Made by a program: the position numbers and the translations under genes
Part shown: positions 25,033 to 32,401 of the stretch, piece after piece
How the letters are laid out: each line of letters opens with the position of its first letter
How positions within the stretch are numbered: position 1 is the stretch's first letter
Notes under the pieces: model-generated
The model's database searches: none
Told to the model about the DNA's origin: nothing
The model's input: the letters and a program-made list of their open reading frames with translations, nothing else
DNA from: Gammaproteobacteria bacterium
GTDB taxonomy: Bacteria > Pseudomonadota > Gammaproteobacteria > Steroidobacterales > GCA-2729495
NCBI GenBank assembly: GCA_023383705.1
Contig: JAHDYM010000022.1
Location: 1 to 34,392, forward strand
Direction of reading: 5' to 3'
Length of the DNA: 34,392 nucleotides

Positions 25033-25718
25033 CAGCAGACCGAGAAGCGATAACCGGCACCCCGGACCGTCTGGACATAGGGGTCAAGCCCGAAGTCCTC
25101 AAGCGCCTGCCGCAGGCGCCGGACATGCACATCGACGGTGCGCTCCTCGACATACACATTCTGGCCCCAGACCTTGTCGAGTACCTGCGTGCGGCTGTAG
25201 ACGCGGTCGGGATTTTCCATCAGGAACTTCAGCAGGCGGTACTCGGTCGGTCCCAGGCCGACCTCGCGGTCCCCGGCATGCACACGATGGCTGACCGGGT
25301 CGAGGCGCAGCTTGCCGGCCACCAGCGGCTCATCGGCTGACGGGGCAGAGCGGCGCAGCACGGCATGGACCCGCGACAGCAGTTCACGCGGCGAAAAGGG
25401 CTTGGTGATGTAGTCATCGGCACCGCTGTCGAGGCCCAGCACCCGGTCGCGCTCCTCGGCCCGGGCGGTCAGCATGATGATCGGGATGTCGCGGTTGGCG
25501 GGTTCACGCCGCAGGGTACGGGTCAGCTCCAGGCCGCTCGAGTCCGGCAGCATCCAGTCGACGAGCAGCAGGTCGGGACGGGAATCCGCGATCTGCAGCC
25601 GGGCACCTGCCGAATTGCCGGCTTCACCGACCTCGAAACCGGCCCGTTTCAGATTGAAGGCGATCATCTGCCGGATCGGCAGTTCGTCCTCGACCAACAG
25701 AATCCTGCGTGCGCTCAT
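25032..25718 (-). CDS. phoB: phosphate regulon response regulator PhoB
   Basis: A 228-residue OmpR-family response regulator. The receiver domain (residues 1-120) has the acidic pair E10/D11, phosphoacceptor D54 in LLLVDWMLPDSSG, T in MLTARAEE and K in ITKPFSPREL. The winged-helix domain (about 130-228) has the FLMENPDRVYSRTQVLDKVWG and VDVHVRRLRQALE segments typical of PhoB. Phosphorylated PhoB activates pst and other Pho genes. It is the first gene of the phosphate run. A 10-bp perfect inverted repeat lies about 37-61 nt upstream of its start, which may be a terminator for the gene above or a regulatory site. Confidence 0.96.
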   Translation of the reverse strand: MSARRILLVEDELPIRQMIAFNLKRAGFEVGEAGNSAGARLQIADSRPDLLLVDWMLPDSSGLELTRTLRREPANRDIPIIMLTARAEERDRVLGLDSGADDYITKPFSPRELLSRVHAVLRRSAPSADEPLVAGKLRLDPVSHRVHAGDREVGLGPTEYRLLKFLMENPDRVYSRTQVLDKVWGQNVYVEERTVDVHVRRLRQALEDFGLDPYVQTVRGAGYRFSVC

Positions 25719-25754
25719 GGCTCCCGATCACGGTGATGGCGTACGGGCATTTGA

Positions 25755-25779
25755 ACACGGTTTTATTACAAAACCGTGT
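25755..25779. terminator. perfect 10-bp inverted repeat upstream of phoB
   Basis: ACACGGTTTT (25755-25764) and AAAACCGTGT (25770-25779) form a perfect stem with a 5-nt ATTAC loop in the 94-bp gap between the cytochrome c gene and phoB, both on the minus strand. It could end the upstream transcript, although no long T-run follows on the minus strand (TTCAAA), or serve as an operator for phoB. Its A/T-rich centre differs from the GC-rich surroundings. Confidence 0.5.
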
Positions 25780-25812
25780 CGCCCTCAACACATGACCGGA
25801 ACCTGCGCCCGG

Positions 25813-26295
25813 CTACTTCGCGGCGCCCGTTTCCTGGATCATGTAGGCGATCACATTGGCGCGGTCCTCGGGCTTGCGCAGGCCGACGAATACCATACGC
25901 GTGGCAGGCATGAAATCGCTGGGCCTGAACAGGAACTTGTCCAGCGTTTCAGCTGACCAGACCACCGTCGAGCCGGACATCGCCTCGGAATAGGCAAAGC
26001 CCGGCGCGAGCCCGGCCTTGCGGCCCATCATCCCATGCAGGTTCGGCCCCACCTTGTTCGGCCCGGCCGCCTCGAGGCTGTGGCAGGCGCGGCATTGCAG
26101 GAACACGATCTGCCCCTTGGCCGGATCTGCGCTGGCGAGCAGCGCGTTGATATCGTAGCTGTCAGCCGTGGCGGCAGCTGCCACCGCGGGCGCGCTGCCA
26201 GCCGGGGTCGGCGCATTGTTGACCTGCTCGGCACAGGCCGTCATCAGCATGCTCATGCCGAGTGCAGCGAAGGCAAAACGTAGGCTGTCGTGCAT
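25813..26295 (-). CDS. class I cytochrome c, probable lipoprotein
   Basis: A 160-residue mono-haem cytochrome c of the mitochondrial/c2 type. Haem binding is at CRACH (C68, C71, H72). KVGPNLHGMMGRKAG and the C-terminal PSDFMPATRMVFVGL are family landmarks; M134 is the likely sixth ligand. The N-terminus has a hydrophobic stretch ending MTAC, so C21 may be lipidated (a weak lipobox), followed by an alanine/proline linker. It lies 30 nt downstream of an orphan [2Fe-2S] subunit gene. In Ior/CoxS-type aldehyde or isoquinoline oxidoreductases a cytochrome c often receives the electrons, which may be its role here. A general periplasmic carrier to cbb3 oxidase is also possible. Confidence 0.9.
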   Translation of the reverse strand: MHDSLRFAFAALGMSMLMTACAEQVNNAPTPAGSAPAVAAAATADSYDINALLASADPAKGQIVFLQCRACHSLEAAGPNKVGPNLHGMMGRKAGLAPGFAYSEAMSGSTVVWSAETLDKFLFRPSDFMPATRMVFVGLRKPEDRANVIAYMIQETGAAK

Positions 26296-26325
26296 TTCTC
26301 GAGTCCTTTGTCGAATGACCAGCGG

Positions 26326-26811
26326 TCAGGTTGTTGAATCGGGCAAGGGGCCATTATCACCCATCAGGCTTGCTGCGCGATGAATGGCCTTGCGGATGCG
26401 CGGATAGGTGCCGCAACGGCAGATGTTGGTGATGGACTGGTCGATCGCCGCATCATCGGGATCGGGCGTGGTTTTGAGGAACGCGGAGACGGCCATGATC
26501 ATGCCGGGCTGGCAATAACCGCACTGCGGAACCTGCTCGTCGATCCAGGCCTGCTGGACCGGATGCGGCTGCGTGACGCTGCCGATGCCCTCGATCGTGG
26601 TCACCGACTTGCCGGCCACGGCTGCCACCGGCAGCACGCAGCAACGTGCTGCGACGCCATCGATGTGTATCGTGCAGGCCCCGCACAGCGCAATACCGCA
26701 GCCATACTTGGTGCCGGTGAGACCGAGGGTATCGCGCAGCACCCACAGCAGGGGCATGCCGTCGGGGACATCGACTTCCACAGCCGAACCGTTGAGGGTG
26801 AAACTGATCAC
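26326..26811 (-). CDS. (2Fe-2S)-binding small subunit of a molybdenum hydroxylase (IorA/CoxS type)
   Basis: A 161-residue protein with two [2Fe-2S] clusters. The N-terminal plant-type ferredoxin domain has C38, C43, C46 and C58; the C-terminal helical domain has C97, C100, C131 and C133 in the [11 protein letters not shown] and [14 protein letters not shown] motifs. This is the alpha subunit of isoquinoline 1-oxidoreductase or aldehyde-dehydrogenase type enzymes, which carries electrons from the molybdopterin site. The large molybdopterin subunit normally follows directly; here a cytochrome c gene follows instead, so this subunit is an orphan in the window. The C-terminal tail after residue 145 is not conserved. 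ATG 26811 lies 15 nt after the DUF1838 stop. Confidence 0.93.
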   Translation of the reverse strand: MISFTLNGSAVEVDVPDGMPLLWVLRDTLGLTGTKYGCGIALCGACTIHIDGVAARCCVLPVAAVAGKSVTTIEGIGSVTQPHPVQQAWIDEQVPQCGYCQPGMIMAVSAFLKTTPDPDDAAIDQSITNICRCGTYPRIRKAIHRAASLMGDNGPLPDSTT

Positions 26812-26826
26812 GGGTCCGTGCTCCGC

Positions 26827-27675
26827 TCAGGCCGTGGCGCCGCGCGCCGGGTTGGCAGTCAGCATGGCCGGGTAGTCCTTCTCGGCGCGCTGGCGATAGT
26901 CATCAGGCAGCTCGTCGATGGAACGCAGCTTCGCCCCGCCGGCATGCCAGACGACATGTCCGGGCCGGTCACCCATATCCATCCACTTGAGCCACGGCAT
27001 GTGCACCGTCGAACTGAACACCACCGGCAGGCTGTCCAGCCGCGCGTTCAGGAAATCCTTCTGGCTGGCAAACATGGTCTGCTGCTGCCAGCGCGGCGGC
27101 GGCATGCCCGGCGGATAGCGGGTCCAGTTATGCAGCCAGACCATGTCGCGCGCGAAGGTCCAGTCGAGGACCAGCGACTGCTCGGGCAACTGCTCCAGCA
27201 GACGGGTAAAACGGATGCCCTTCACGGAATAGTTGAAGCCACGCCCTGCGCCGCCGCCCTGCATTGCCGGCGATACCGGGTTGGTCGCACCGGTATAGGG
27301 ATTCCTGAATTCCGAAAGCGGCGTGCCGGTTTCGACATCGTGGAAAAAAGTGAGCGTGTTGCCGATCAGTTCGTAGGCGCCATCCGGCAGATGACGCATC
27401 CAGTACAACTCCATGCCCTGGAATTTCACCAGTGGCCGGGGATGCTCGCCGGGGACCACGCCGAAGATCGTGCCGTCATACCACCAAGGCACATCGCGTT
27501 CCCGGAGGCTTGCGGTCATGCGCACCAGTGCGCGCAGATTGTTCTCCGGCAAGCCGAGGTCCGGCACGCGTGCCGGCGGAGTGCCCGACACGCCCGGCAG
27601 TGCCTCGCTGCTGAGGCCGAAGGCCAGCAGGCCGATACCTGCGCTGAAGGCCCGACGGGAAAGTGGTGCATGCAT
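26827..27675 (-). CDS. DUF1838-family protein with Tat signal
   Basis: A 282-residue protein with an N-terminal twin-arginine signal (SRRAFSAGIGLLAFGL, residues 6-21) followed by a DUF1838 domain. Recognisable parts are the VKFQGMELYWMRHLPDGAYELIGNTLTFFHDVETG core and the tryptophan-rich FARDMVWLHNWTRYPPGMPPPRW stretch. The function of the family is unknown. A Tat signal means the protein is exported folded, often with a cofactor, although no obvious ligand cluster is visible. It is the first gene of a minus-strand group with the [2Fe-2S] subunit and the cytochrome c, and is divergent from the cytochrome/GLUG gene. The ATG at 27675 gives the standard signal and no better start is seen. Confidence 0.9.
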   Translation of the reverse strand: MHAPLSRRAFSAGIGLLAFGLSSEALPGVSGTPPARVPDLGLPENNLRALVRMTASLRERDVPWWYDGTIFGVVPGEHPRPLVKFQGMELYWMRHLPDGAYELIGNTLTFFHDVETGTPLSEFRNPYTGATNPVSPAMQGGGAGRGFNYSVKGIRFTRLLEQLPEQSLVLDWTFARDMVWLHNWTRYPPGMPPPRWQQQTMFASQKDFLNARLDSLPVVFSSTVHMPWLKWMDMGDRPGHVVWHAGGAKLRSIDELPDDYRQRAEKDYPAMLTANPARGATA

Positions 27676-27781
27676 GGGACGCTCGCTCTGTCATGCCTCG
27701 CCACCGGCACGATGCGCGGATGCAAAGGCTGAGGGCAGAGAATACAGTAGGCGCCTCGCCGGCATGAAATGGAACCACGAT

Positions 27782-28789
27782 ATGCGCGTCCACTCTCTGG
27801 CCATCCTGCTGTCCATCGTCGCGCTGTCAGGCACCGGCAGCGCATCGGCAGCCGGCGACATGCAGCGTGGCCGCGAGATCGCCATCGCATGCTCGGCCTG
27901 CCATGGACTCGACGGCAGCAGCCCGTCACCGGCTTTCCCGGTACTCGGCGGGCAGCACCAGGAATACCTGGTGCAGGCAATGCTGGCCTATCAGGCCGGC
28001 ACCCGCGCCGAGTCGATCATGGGCGGCGCGATCCGGACACTGAATCGCCAGCAGATCGAGGACGTCGCTGCCTGGTTCTCGGCACAGGGCGGCCTGCGCA
28101 AGGACCCGGGCAATCCGCCGGAACCCGTCGCGACGCCGGCAACCGCAGTGGCCGGCAACATCACCAGGCAGGCCAGCACTGCGGATGCGGCCGCTGCGCT
28201 GGCCGGCATCGCTGCGCCGGCGCGGATCGCCAGCGACCCGGCTGAAACTTCCGGCTGCCCGGTGACCGGATCGGAAACGGCTGATGCCGACCGCGATGGA
28301 CTGGCCGACGCCTTCGATGCCGCCCCGAAGGACGCCGGCGAGTTCGTGCGCGATGCCGACGGCGATGGCTGGTTCGACATCTGCAGCATCCGGCAGCTGC
28401 AGGCCATCCAGACACTGAAAACAATTGCATGCTTGCGCGCGACAAGTACGGTTTTGCCGGCGCACTGGATGGCAACGGTCATGCGATCAGCAACCTCGTC
28501 ATCACGCGCCCGGCGACCGGCGGCGTCGGCCTGTTTGGCACGCTCGCCCGGACCGGCGTGGTGCGCAATCTCAAACTGCAGAACGCGACGGTCAGCGGAC
28601 TGCACGGCACCGGGGCACTCGTGGGCGCGAACTTCGGCCTGGTTGCGGATTGCGAGGCGCAGGTCAAGGTCAGCGGCCGGCTGGCTACCGGGGGACTGGT
28701 GGGTGGCAACGCCGGCCAGGTCCGCAACTGCCGGGTCAGTGGCAGCGTCAGTGCGGAGGCGGCTGTCGGTGGCCTTGCCGGCGACATGA
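27782..28789 (+). CDS. cytochrome c domain half of a frameshifted multidomain protein
   Basis: A signal peptide (residues 1-24) is followed by a class I cytochrome c domain, haem at CSACH (C37, C40, H41), with likely ligand M80 in ESIMGGAIRTLN. A low-complexity alanine/proline linker leads to two calcium-binding type repeats (DADRDGLADAFD and DADGDGWFD, about residues 168-199). Codons are meaningful to about 28417. After that this frame reads arginine/serine-rich out-of-frame sequence to a stop at 28789, while the next frame carries GLUG repeats. Inserting one A in the run at 28418-28421 would join the two into one protein of about 768 residues. ATG 27782 has GGA 9 nt upstream; ATG 27764 is the alternative. 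The intact role is unknown. Confidence 0.78.
   Translation: MRVHSLAILLSIVALSGTGSASAAGDMQRGREIAIACSACHGLDGSSPSPAFPVLGGQHQEYLVQAMLAYQAGTRAESIMGGAIRTLNRQQIEDVAAWFSAQGGLRKDPGNPPEPVATPATAVAGNITRQASTADAAAALAGIAAPARIASDPAETSGCPVTGSETADADRDGLADAFDAAPKDAGEFVRDADGDGWFDICSIRQLQAIQTLKTIACLRATSTVLPAHWMATVMRSATSSSRARRPAASACLARSPGPAWCAISNCRTRRSADCTAPGHSWARTSAWLRIARRRSRSAAGWLPGDWWVATPARSATAGSVAASVRRRLSVALPAT
28418..28421 (+). other. apparent one-base deletion (frameshift) in A-run
   Basis: The run of four A's in CTGAAAACAATTGC is where the two halves of the fusion protein change frame. With five A's the frame would read L-K-N-N-C-M-L-A-R-D-K and pass directly into the GLUG part. A programmed -1 shift is unlikely, because the site is G-AAA-ACA, not an X-XXY-YYZ slippery heptamer. 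It is therefore a mutation or a sequencing/assembly error. Confidence 0.7.
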
Positions 28790-30087
28790 ACGGCTCCGTG
28801 ATCGACAGCGCAGCCGACATGCAGGTCAGCGCCGGCAAGAGCGCCGGCGGACTGGTCGGCCTCAACACCACCGGTGAGGTACGCAACAGTCGCGCATCAG
28901 GCCACATCATCGCGGGCGACAACGTCGGCGGACTGGTTGGCGTCAATACCGACGCGCTGGTCAGCAGCAGCCATGCCACCACCACGGTGATTTCCAGCGG
29001 CACCAATGCCGGGGGACTGGTCGGCTTCAACTCGCAGAGCCGCATCCGCAACAGCTTTGCCACCGGTGCAGTCACCGGCCGGGCGGCAGTCGGGGCGCTG
29101 ACCGGCAAGAACAACGGCAGCCTGCGCAATGTCCATGCGACCGGCACCGTCACCGTCACGCACGTGAATACCGTGCAGCCCTTCGCCAGGGGCGACATCC
29201 TGGTGGCCGCCACGATCATGGACAACCCGACCGATGACCACGGCGGCACCGGCCGCATCATCCAGTACGATGAAAACCTGCAGCCAAAGGGTGAACTCTA
29301 CCTGGAGGGAACCAGGCACAAGGTGGGCGGACTGGCTTTCGCACCCGACCGGACGCTGTGGGCATTCTCGCAGCTCACGCCGTCGATTGCCGAGATCGGT
29401 CCGGACGGCGTGCAGAAACCGCTGCGCACGTTCTCCGACCGGAAACTCAGCAGCGTGACCTTCGGCAGGGACGGCAGCCTGTATTTCGGCGAGCACATGA
29501 TGGGCAAGGCAACCGGCCACCCGGCCGTGACGACGAAATTCAGCCTCTTGCCAGGCCGGGACGTGATCGGCGACGGCCACGTATTCCGCTACGGCAGTGA
29601 CGGCAAGCTGCTCCGGGAATACAAGACGGCAGCAAACGGTGGCCTGTTCGGCTTTCTCGCCGTCACCAGCACGGTCCTGGCCGACAAGGACACGCGCATG
29701 ATCTATATCTCCGAAACCGGCAAACGCGTCATGCAATATGACCTCGCCAACGACCGGCAGCTGCCGGATCTGGCCGACTTCAGCAAGGACCCTGCCGTGC
29801 CGATGGTGCTGGTCATGAATCCCACGCCGGATGGCCAGTTGCTGATCAGCACCGGCAAGGGCTTCATGCTCGTCGATGCGAACAGCGGCAAGGTGCTGCG
29901 CAATTACCCGCTGCAGGGCATAGGCTGGGCCGCGGTCAATTCATCCACGGACGGCCAGTACGCCCTGATCGGCAACTTCTTCACCGGCGACATCGTGAAG
30001 GTGCGCCTGAGCGACGGTGAGGTGGTCGCGAAGAACAACATCGGACAGAAGGAATCCCTGTCCGGCGTTGCCCAGTTTCCCGGCTGA
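28429..30087 (+). CDS. GLUG-repeat and beta-propeller half of the frameshifted fusion protein
   Basis: A 552-residue reading frame. Residues 8-30 (FAGALDGNGHAISNL) are the classical opening of a GLUG domain. About seven imperfect repeats of the form GGLVGxN...V.NS.A.G.V follow to about residue 235, predicted to form a right-handed beta-helix typical of secreted or surface proteins. Residues 245-552 form a six-bladed-type beta-propeller (repeated GLAFAPDRTLWAF, VTFGRDGSLYFGE, PDGQLLISTG, DGQYALIGNFFTG elements). The ATG at 28429 has no ribosome binding site and directly follows the frameshift, so this is most likely the downstream part of one gene that starts at 27782. It ends 9 bp from the convergent FAD oxidase gene. 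Confidence 0.82.
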   Translation: MLARDKYGFAGALDGNGHAISNLVITRPATGGVGLFGTLARTGVVRNLKLQNATVSGLHGTGALVGANFGLVADCEAQVKVSGRLATGGLVGGNAGQVRNCRVSGSVSAEAAVGGLAGDMNGSVIDSAADMQVSAGKSAGGLVGLNTTGEVRNSRASGHIIAGDNVGGLVGVNTDALVSSSHATTTVISSGTNAGGLVGFNSQSRIRNSFATGAVTGRAAVGALTGKNNGSLRNVHATGTVTVTHVNTVQPFARGDILVAATIMDNPTDDHGGTGRIIQYDENLQPKGELYLEGTRHKVGGLAFAPDRTLWAFSQLTPSIAEIGPDGVQKPLRTFSDRKLSSVTFGRDGSLYFGEHMMGKATGHPAVTTKFSLLPGRDVIGDGHVFRYGSDGKLLREYKTAANGGLFGFLAVTSTVLADKDTRMIYISETGKRVMQYDLANDRQLPDLADFSKDPAVPMVLVMNPTPDGQLLISTGKGFMLVDANSGKVLRNYPLQGIGWAAVNSSTDGQYALIGNFFTGDIVKVRLSDGEVVAKNNIGQKESLSGVAQFPG

Positions 30088-30096
30088 GCGCGCTGC

Positions 30097-31662
30097 CTAC
30101 AGGCCCAGCGCGCCCGGATTCATCAGGTTGTGCGGATCGACCGAGCGCTTCAGCTCGCGCAGCATGCGGGCTGCTTCAGGGTTGCGCCCGCGCATGTAGG
30201 GGTAGGACTTGCCGACCTGCATGTGCACGCCACCGACGGCCGCAAACAGCTCATTGATCTTTGCCCGCAGCTCGCGCACCAGCGCCCGGCCTTCCGGGTT
30301 GGCCGGATACTCGGGCAGGGTGTCCAGGTACTCCTGCGGCAGGAAGCGCTTGTGGAAGGGCGTGCGGTCGTCTTCCCAGTAGAACACCGGCTCGTAGAGG
30401 AACACATGGGTGTTGATGGTCATGTACATGGCGCCCTTGTCCACCTTCGCCTTGCGCATGCGCTCGGCATTGTCGGCATAGAGCTTCTGCAGCGACTGGT
30501 AAAAGGCCTGCATCTTCGAGAAGGGAATGAGTCCGTGCTGCGGCACCCAGCGCTCGCCTTTGGGCCCCAGGATCGGGTAGAGCGGAATGAAGGGCATGGC
30601 GCGGATCACCGTCGGCATGGTGTTGGCGGTTTCCGTACCGAAGCCCTTCATCGCATCGCGGATCAGATCCAGCTTGGCATTGACCTCGGCCTGGCAGACA
30701 CCCTCGACGGTGTAGTGCGCCGAGTAGTTGTAGCCCGCCAGGAAACGCTTGCCGGCAGCTGCCATCTTCAGCAGCCGGACACCGGCCTGCAGCGGATTGC
30801 GCGCTGTTTTGGCCACCGCCCAGGCGGCACCGATCGCATCGCTGGCCTTGGTCTTGCTGAGCTGCCCCTGCTGCAGCTTCGGATCGAGGCCGAAGTTGTC
30901 GGCGATCACGCCCTCGCGGGCGGCGGCCGCCATGCCGCCAGACATGTTCTCGAAATTGTCGAAACCGAAGGACGCCGCGCCGTAGAACGGCGGGGTCTTG
31001 ATCAGGCGCAGCGAGATGCGCGCCTTGAAGCCCAGCGCACCTGCGTCACCGGTGAACAGGCCGGTCAGGTCCGGGCCATACCAGCGGAAGAACGGCACGC
31101 CGTTCACCGCGGCCGCGGAGCTGGTCCTCAGCAGTTCACCGTTCGCCAGCACGATGTCGAAGCTCAGCACGGCATCGGCCGAGACGCCGAAATTGCCGGA
31201 ACCGAGGCTCGCGCTGTTCTGGGACATCGAACCGCCGACGGTCGCCTTGATGCCGGAGAACGGTCCCCAGAACGTCGTGCGCAGCCCCTGCTTCGCCAGT
31301 TCCTGCCACAGCTCGGCCCAGGTCAGGCCCGGCTCGACCGTGACATACATGTCGCTGGCATTGATCTCGACGATGCGGTTGAGCCGGGTCGTATCCACCA
31401 GCACCGAGTTCGCGGTGGTCGGCAGGTAACCATCGGTATACGAAGCACCACCACCCCGCGGCACCACTGCCACGCCGGCCGAGGTGATCGCGCGCACGGC
31501 CTTCTGCAGTTCCTCGACCGTGGCGGGCTGCACCACCGCCAGCGGCAGCTCGAGCTGGTTGTAGACATCCATCGCATAGAAGGAACGGTCGGCATCGCTG
31601 GTGAGCACATTGGGCTGGCCGACGATGGCCGCGAGATCGCTGAGCAGGTTGCTGGCAGACAT
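30097..31662 (-). CDS. FAD-linked oxidase (vanillyl-alcohol oxidase/4-cresol dehydrogenase superfamily)
   Basis: A 521-residue flavoprotein. The N-terminal PCMH-type FAD-binding domain (residues about 25-220) has PRGGGASYTDGYLP, the pyrophosphate-binding loop, VEPGLTWAELWQEL, and GGSMSQNSASLGSGNFG. The C-terminal cap (about 230-521) resembles VAO/4-cresol dehydrogenase-like enzymes and ends RSVDPHNLMNPGALGL, a typical closing segment. Such enzymes oxidise alcohols, hydroxy acids or alkylphenols. No signal peptide is seen. I chose ATG 31662, 7 nt after AGGAG; the ORF is open to 31701 but adds unrelated residues. It is downstream of a PEBP gene, with two hairpins in the intervening 114 bp. The substrate is unknown. 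Confidence 0.92.
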   Translation of the reverse strand: MSASNLLSDLAAIVGQPNVLTSDADRSFYAMDVYNQLELPLAVVQPATVEELQKAVRAITSAGVAVVPRGGGASYTDGYLPTTANSVLVDTTRLNRIVEINASDMYVTVEPGLTWAELWQELAKQGLRTTFWGPFSGIKATVGGSMSQNSASLGSGNFGVSADAVLSFDIVLANGELLRTSSAAAVNGVPFFRWYGPDLTGLFTGDAGALGFKARISLRLIKTPPFYGAASFGFDNFENMSGGMAAAAREGVIADNFGLDPKLQQGQLSKTKASDAIGAAWAVAKTARNPLQAGVRLLKMAAAGKRFLAGYNYSAHYTVEGVCQAEVNAKLDLIRDAMKGFGTETANTMPTVIRAMPFIPLYPILGPKGERWVPQHGLIPFSKMQAFYQSLQKLYADNAERMRKAKVDKGAMYMTINTHVFLYEPVFYWEDDRTPFHKRFLPQEYLDTLPEYPANPEGRALVRELRAKINELFAAVGGVHMQVGKSYPYMRGRNPEAARMLRELKRSVDPHNLMNPGALGL

Positions 31663-31687
31663 GAAAAAACTCCTGGGAACCGGATTT

Positions 31688-31711
31688 CCGGACCGGGTCA
31701 AGGCGGTCCGG
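31688..31711. repeat. perfect 8-bp inverted repeat upstream of the FAD oxidase gene
   Basis: CCGGACCG (31688-31695) and CGGTCCGG (31704-31711) form a perfect 8-bp stem with an 8-nt loop, 26-49 nt upstream of the FAD oxidase start. No T-run follows on the minus strand, so it is either a weak terminator of the PEBP transcript or a leader/operator element. Confidence 0.5.
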
Positions 31712-31739
31712 TCAGGCAGGGCCGCTAGCCTACGGCTCC

Positions 31740-31765
31740 GCAGGCCTGTTTGTGAAGCAGGCTGC
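31740..31765. repeat. imperfect inverted repeat after the PEBP gene
   Basis: GCAG-G-CCTG (31740-31748) pairs with CAGG-CTGC (31758-31765) around a 9-nt loop, with one bulged base. It begins 12 nt after the PEBP stop on the minus strand, a position that fits a transcript end, but it lacks a T-tract. Confidence 0.4.
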
Positions 31766-31776
31766 GGGCCGGATGG

Positions 31777-32364
31777 TCACTTCGCGGTCGTCGCCGGACG
31801 TGCATAGACAGCCATCAGTTCCGCCGCGCCCAGCGAATTGGCGTTGACATTGAAGCCCACGAAGGCGGCCGTGGCCGTCGCCGGCAGATCGAGCTTCTCG
31901 ACCTTGAGCGCATGCAGGCGGAAAAAATAGCGGTGCGGCTTGTCACCGGCGGGCGGACAGGGACCCCCATAGCCGGCGGCACCGAAGTCGGTAACGGCCT
32001 GCACGGCGCCAGCCGGCATCAGCCCGGCAGCCGGATCGCCGGCCCGGGCGGGCAGCGCCGCGACATCGGCGGGGATGTTGTAGACCACCCAGTGCCACCA
32101 GCCGCTACCGGTCGGGGCATCCGGATCGTGGACCATCAGCGCAAAACTCTTCGTGCCCGCCGGCGGGTTGCTCCAGCTGAGCGCCGGGGAGATGTTGCTG
32201 CCGGTGCAACCGAAGCCGTTGAAGACCTGGGCTGCACGGATCGGCGCACCCGCCGTCAGGTCGGGACTGGTCAGCCGGAAGGCCGGCAAGACCCCTTCAG
32301 CGGACGCGGTGCCCGGCATGAGACCTCCGAATGCGAGCAGGATGGCGGCGAGAAAACGCAGCAT
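31777..32364 (-). CDS. YbhB/YbcL family (PEBP-like) protein, secreted
   Basis: A 195-residue member of the bacterial phosphatidylethanolamine-binding protein family, with a signal peptide (MLRFLAAILLAFGGLMPGTASA). The ligand-pocket motifs are present: SPALSWSNPPAGTKSFALMVHDPDAP, GWWHWVVYNIP and GYGGPCPPAGDKPHRYFFRLHAL. Bacterial YbhB/YbcL proteins are periplasmic and of uncertain function; the name 'Raf kinase inhibitor-like' reflects homology only. I chose ATG 32364, 8 nt after GGGAG; the ORF runs on to 32745, but that part overlaps the acetoacetyl-CoA synthetase gene on the same strand and is an out-of-frame shadow. It begins 37 bp downstream of that gene. Confidence 0.93.
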   Translation of the reverse strand: MLRFLAAILLAFGGLMPGTASAEGVLPAFRLTSPDLTAGAPIRAAQVFNGFGCTGSNISPALSWSNPPAGTKSFALMVHDPDAPTGSGWWHWVVYNIPADVAALPARAGDPAAGLMPAGAVQAVTDFGAAGYGGPCPPAGDKPHRYFFRLHALKVEKLDLPATATAAFVGFNVNANSLGAAELMAVYARPATTAK

Positions 32365-32401
32365 GGCGAGACTCCCTGGACGATTGGTCGACAGGGTACA
32401 T

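Noticed and set aside
23773..25053. Plus-strand open frame (426 codons) opposite phoR
   Set aside because: It mirrors the whole phoR gene and encodes no recognisable domain.
28418..28428. Programmed -1 ribosomal frameshift joining the cytochrome and GLUG frames
   Set aside because: The codons CTG-AAA-ACA do not form a slippery heptamer, and re-pairing of the lysine tRNA on GAA would be poor. A deletion or sequence error is simpler.
28500..29160. CRISPR-like or tandem DNA repeat
   Set aside because: The regular pattern comes from GLUG protein repeats; at the DNA level the units diverge in sequence and have no constant repeat-spacer structure.
30130..31728. Long plus-strand open frame (532 codons) opposite the FAD oxidase
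   Set aside because: The minus-strand frame has complete FAD-binding motifs and a good ribosome binding site; the plus-strand product has no recognisable fold and biased composition.
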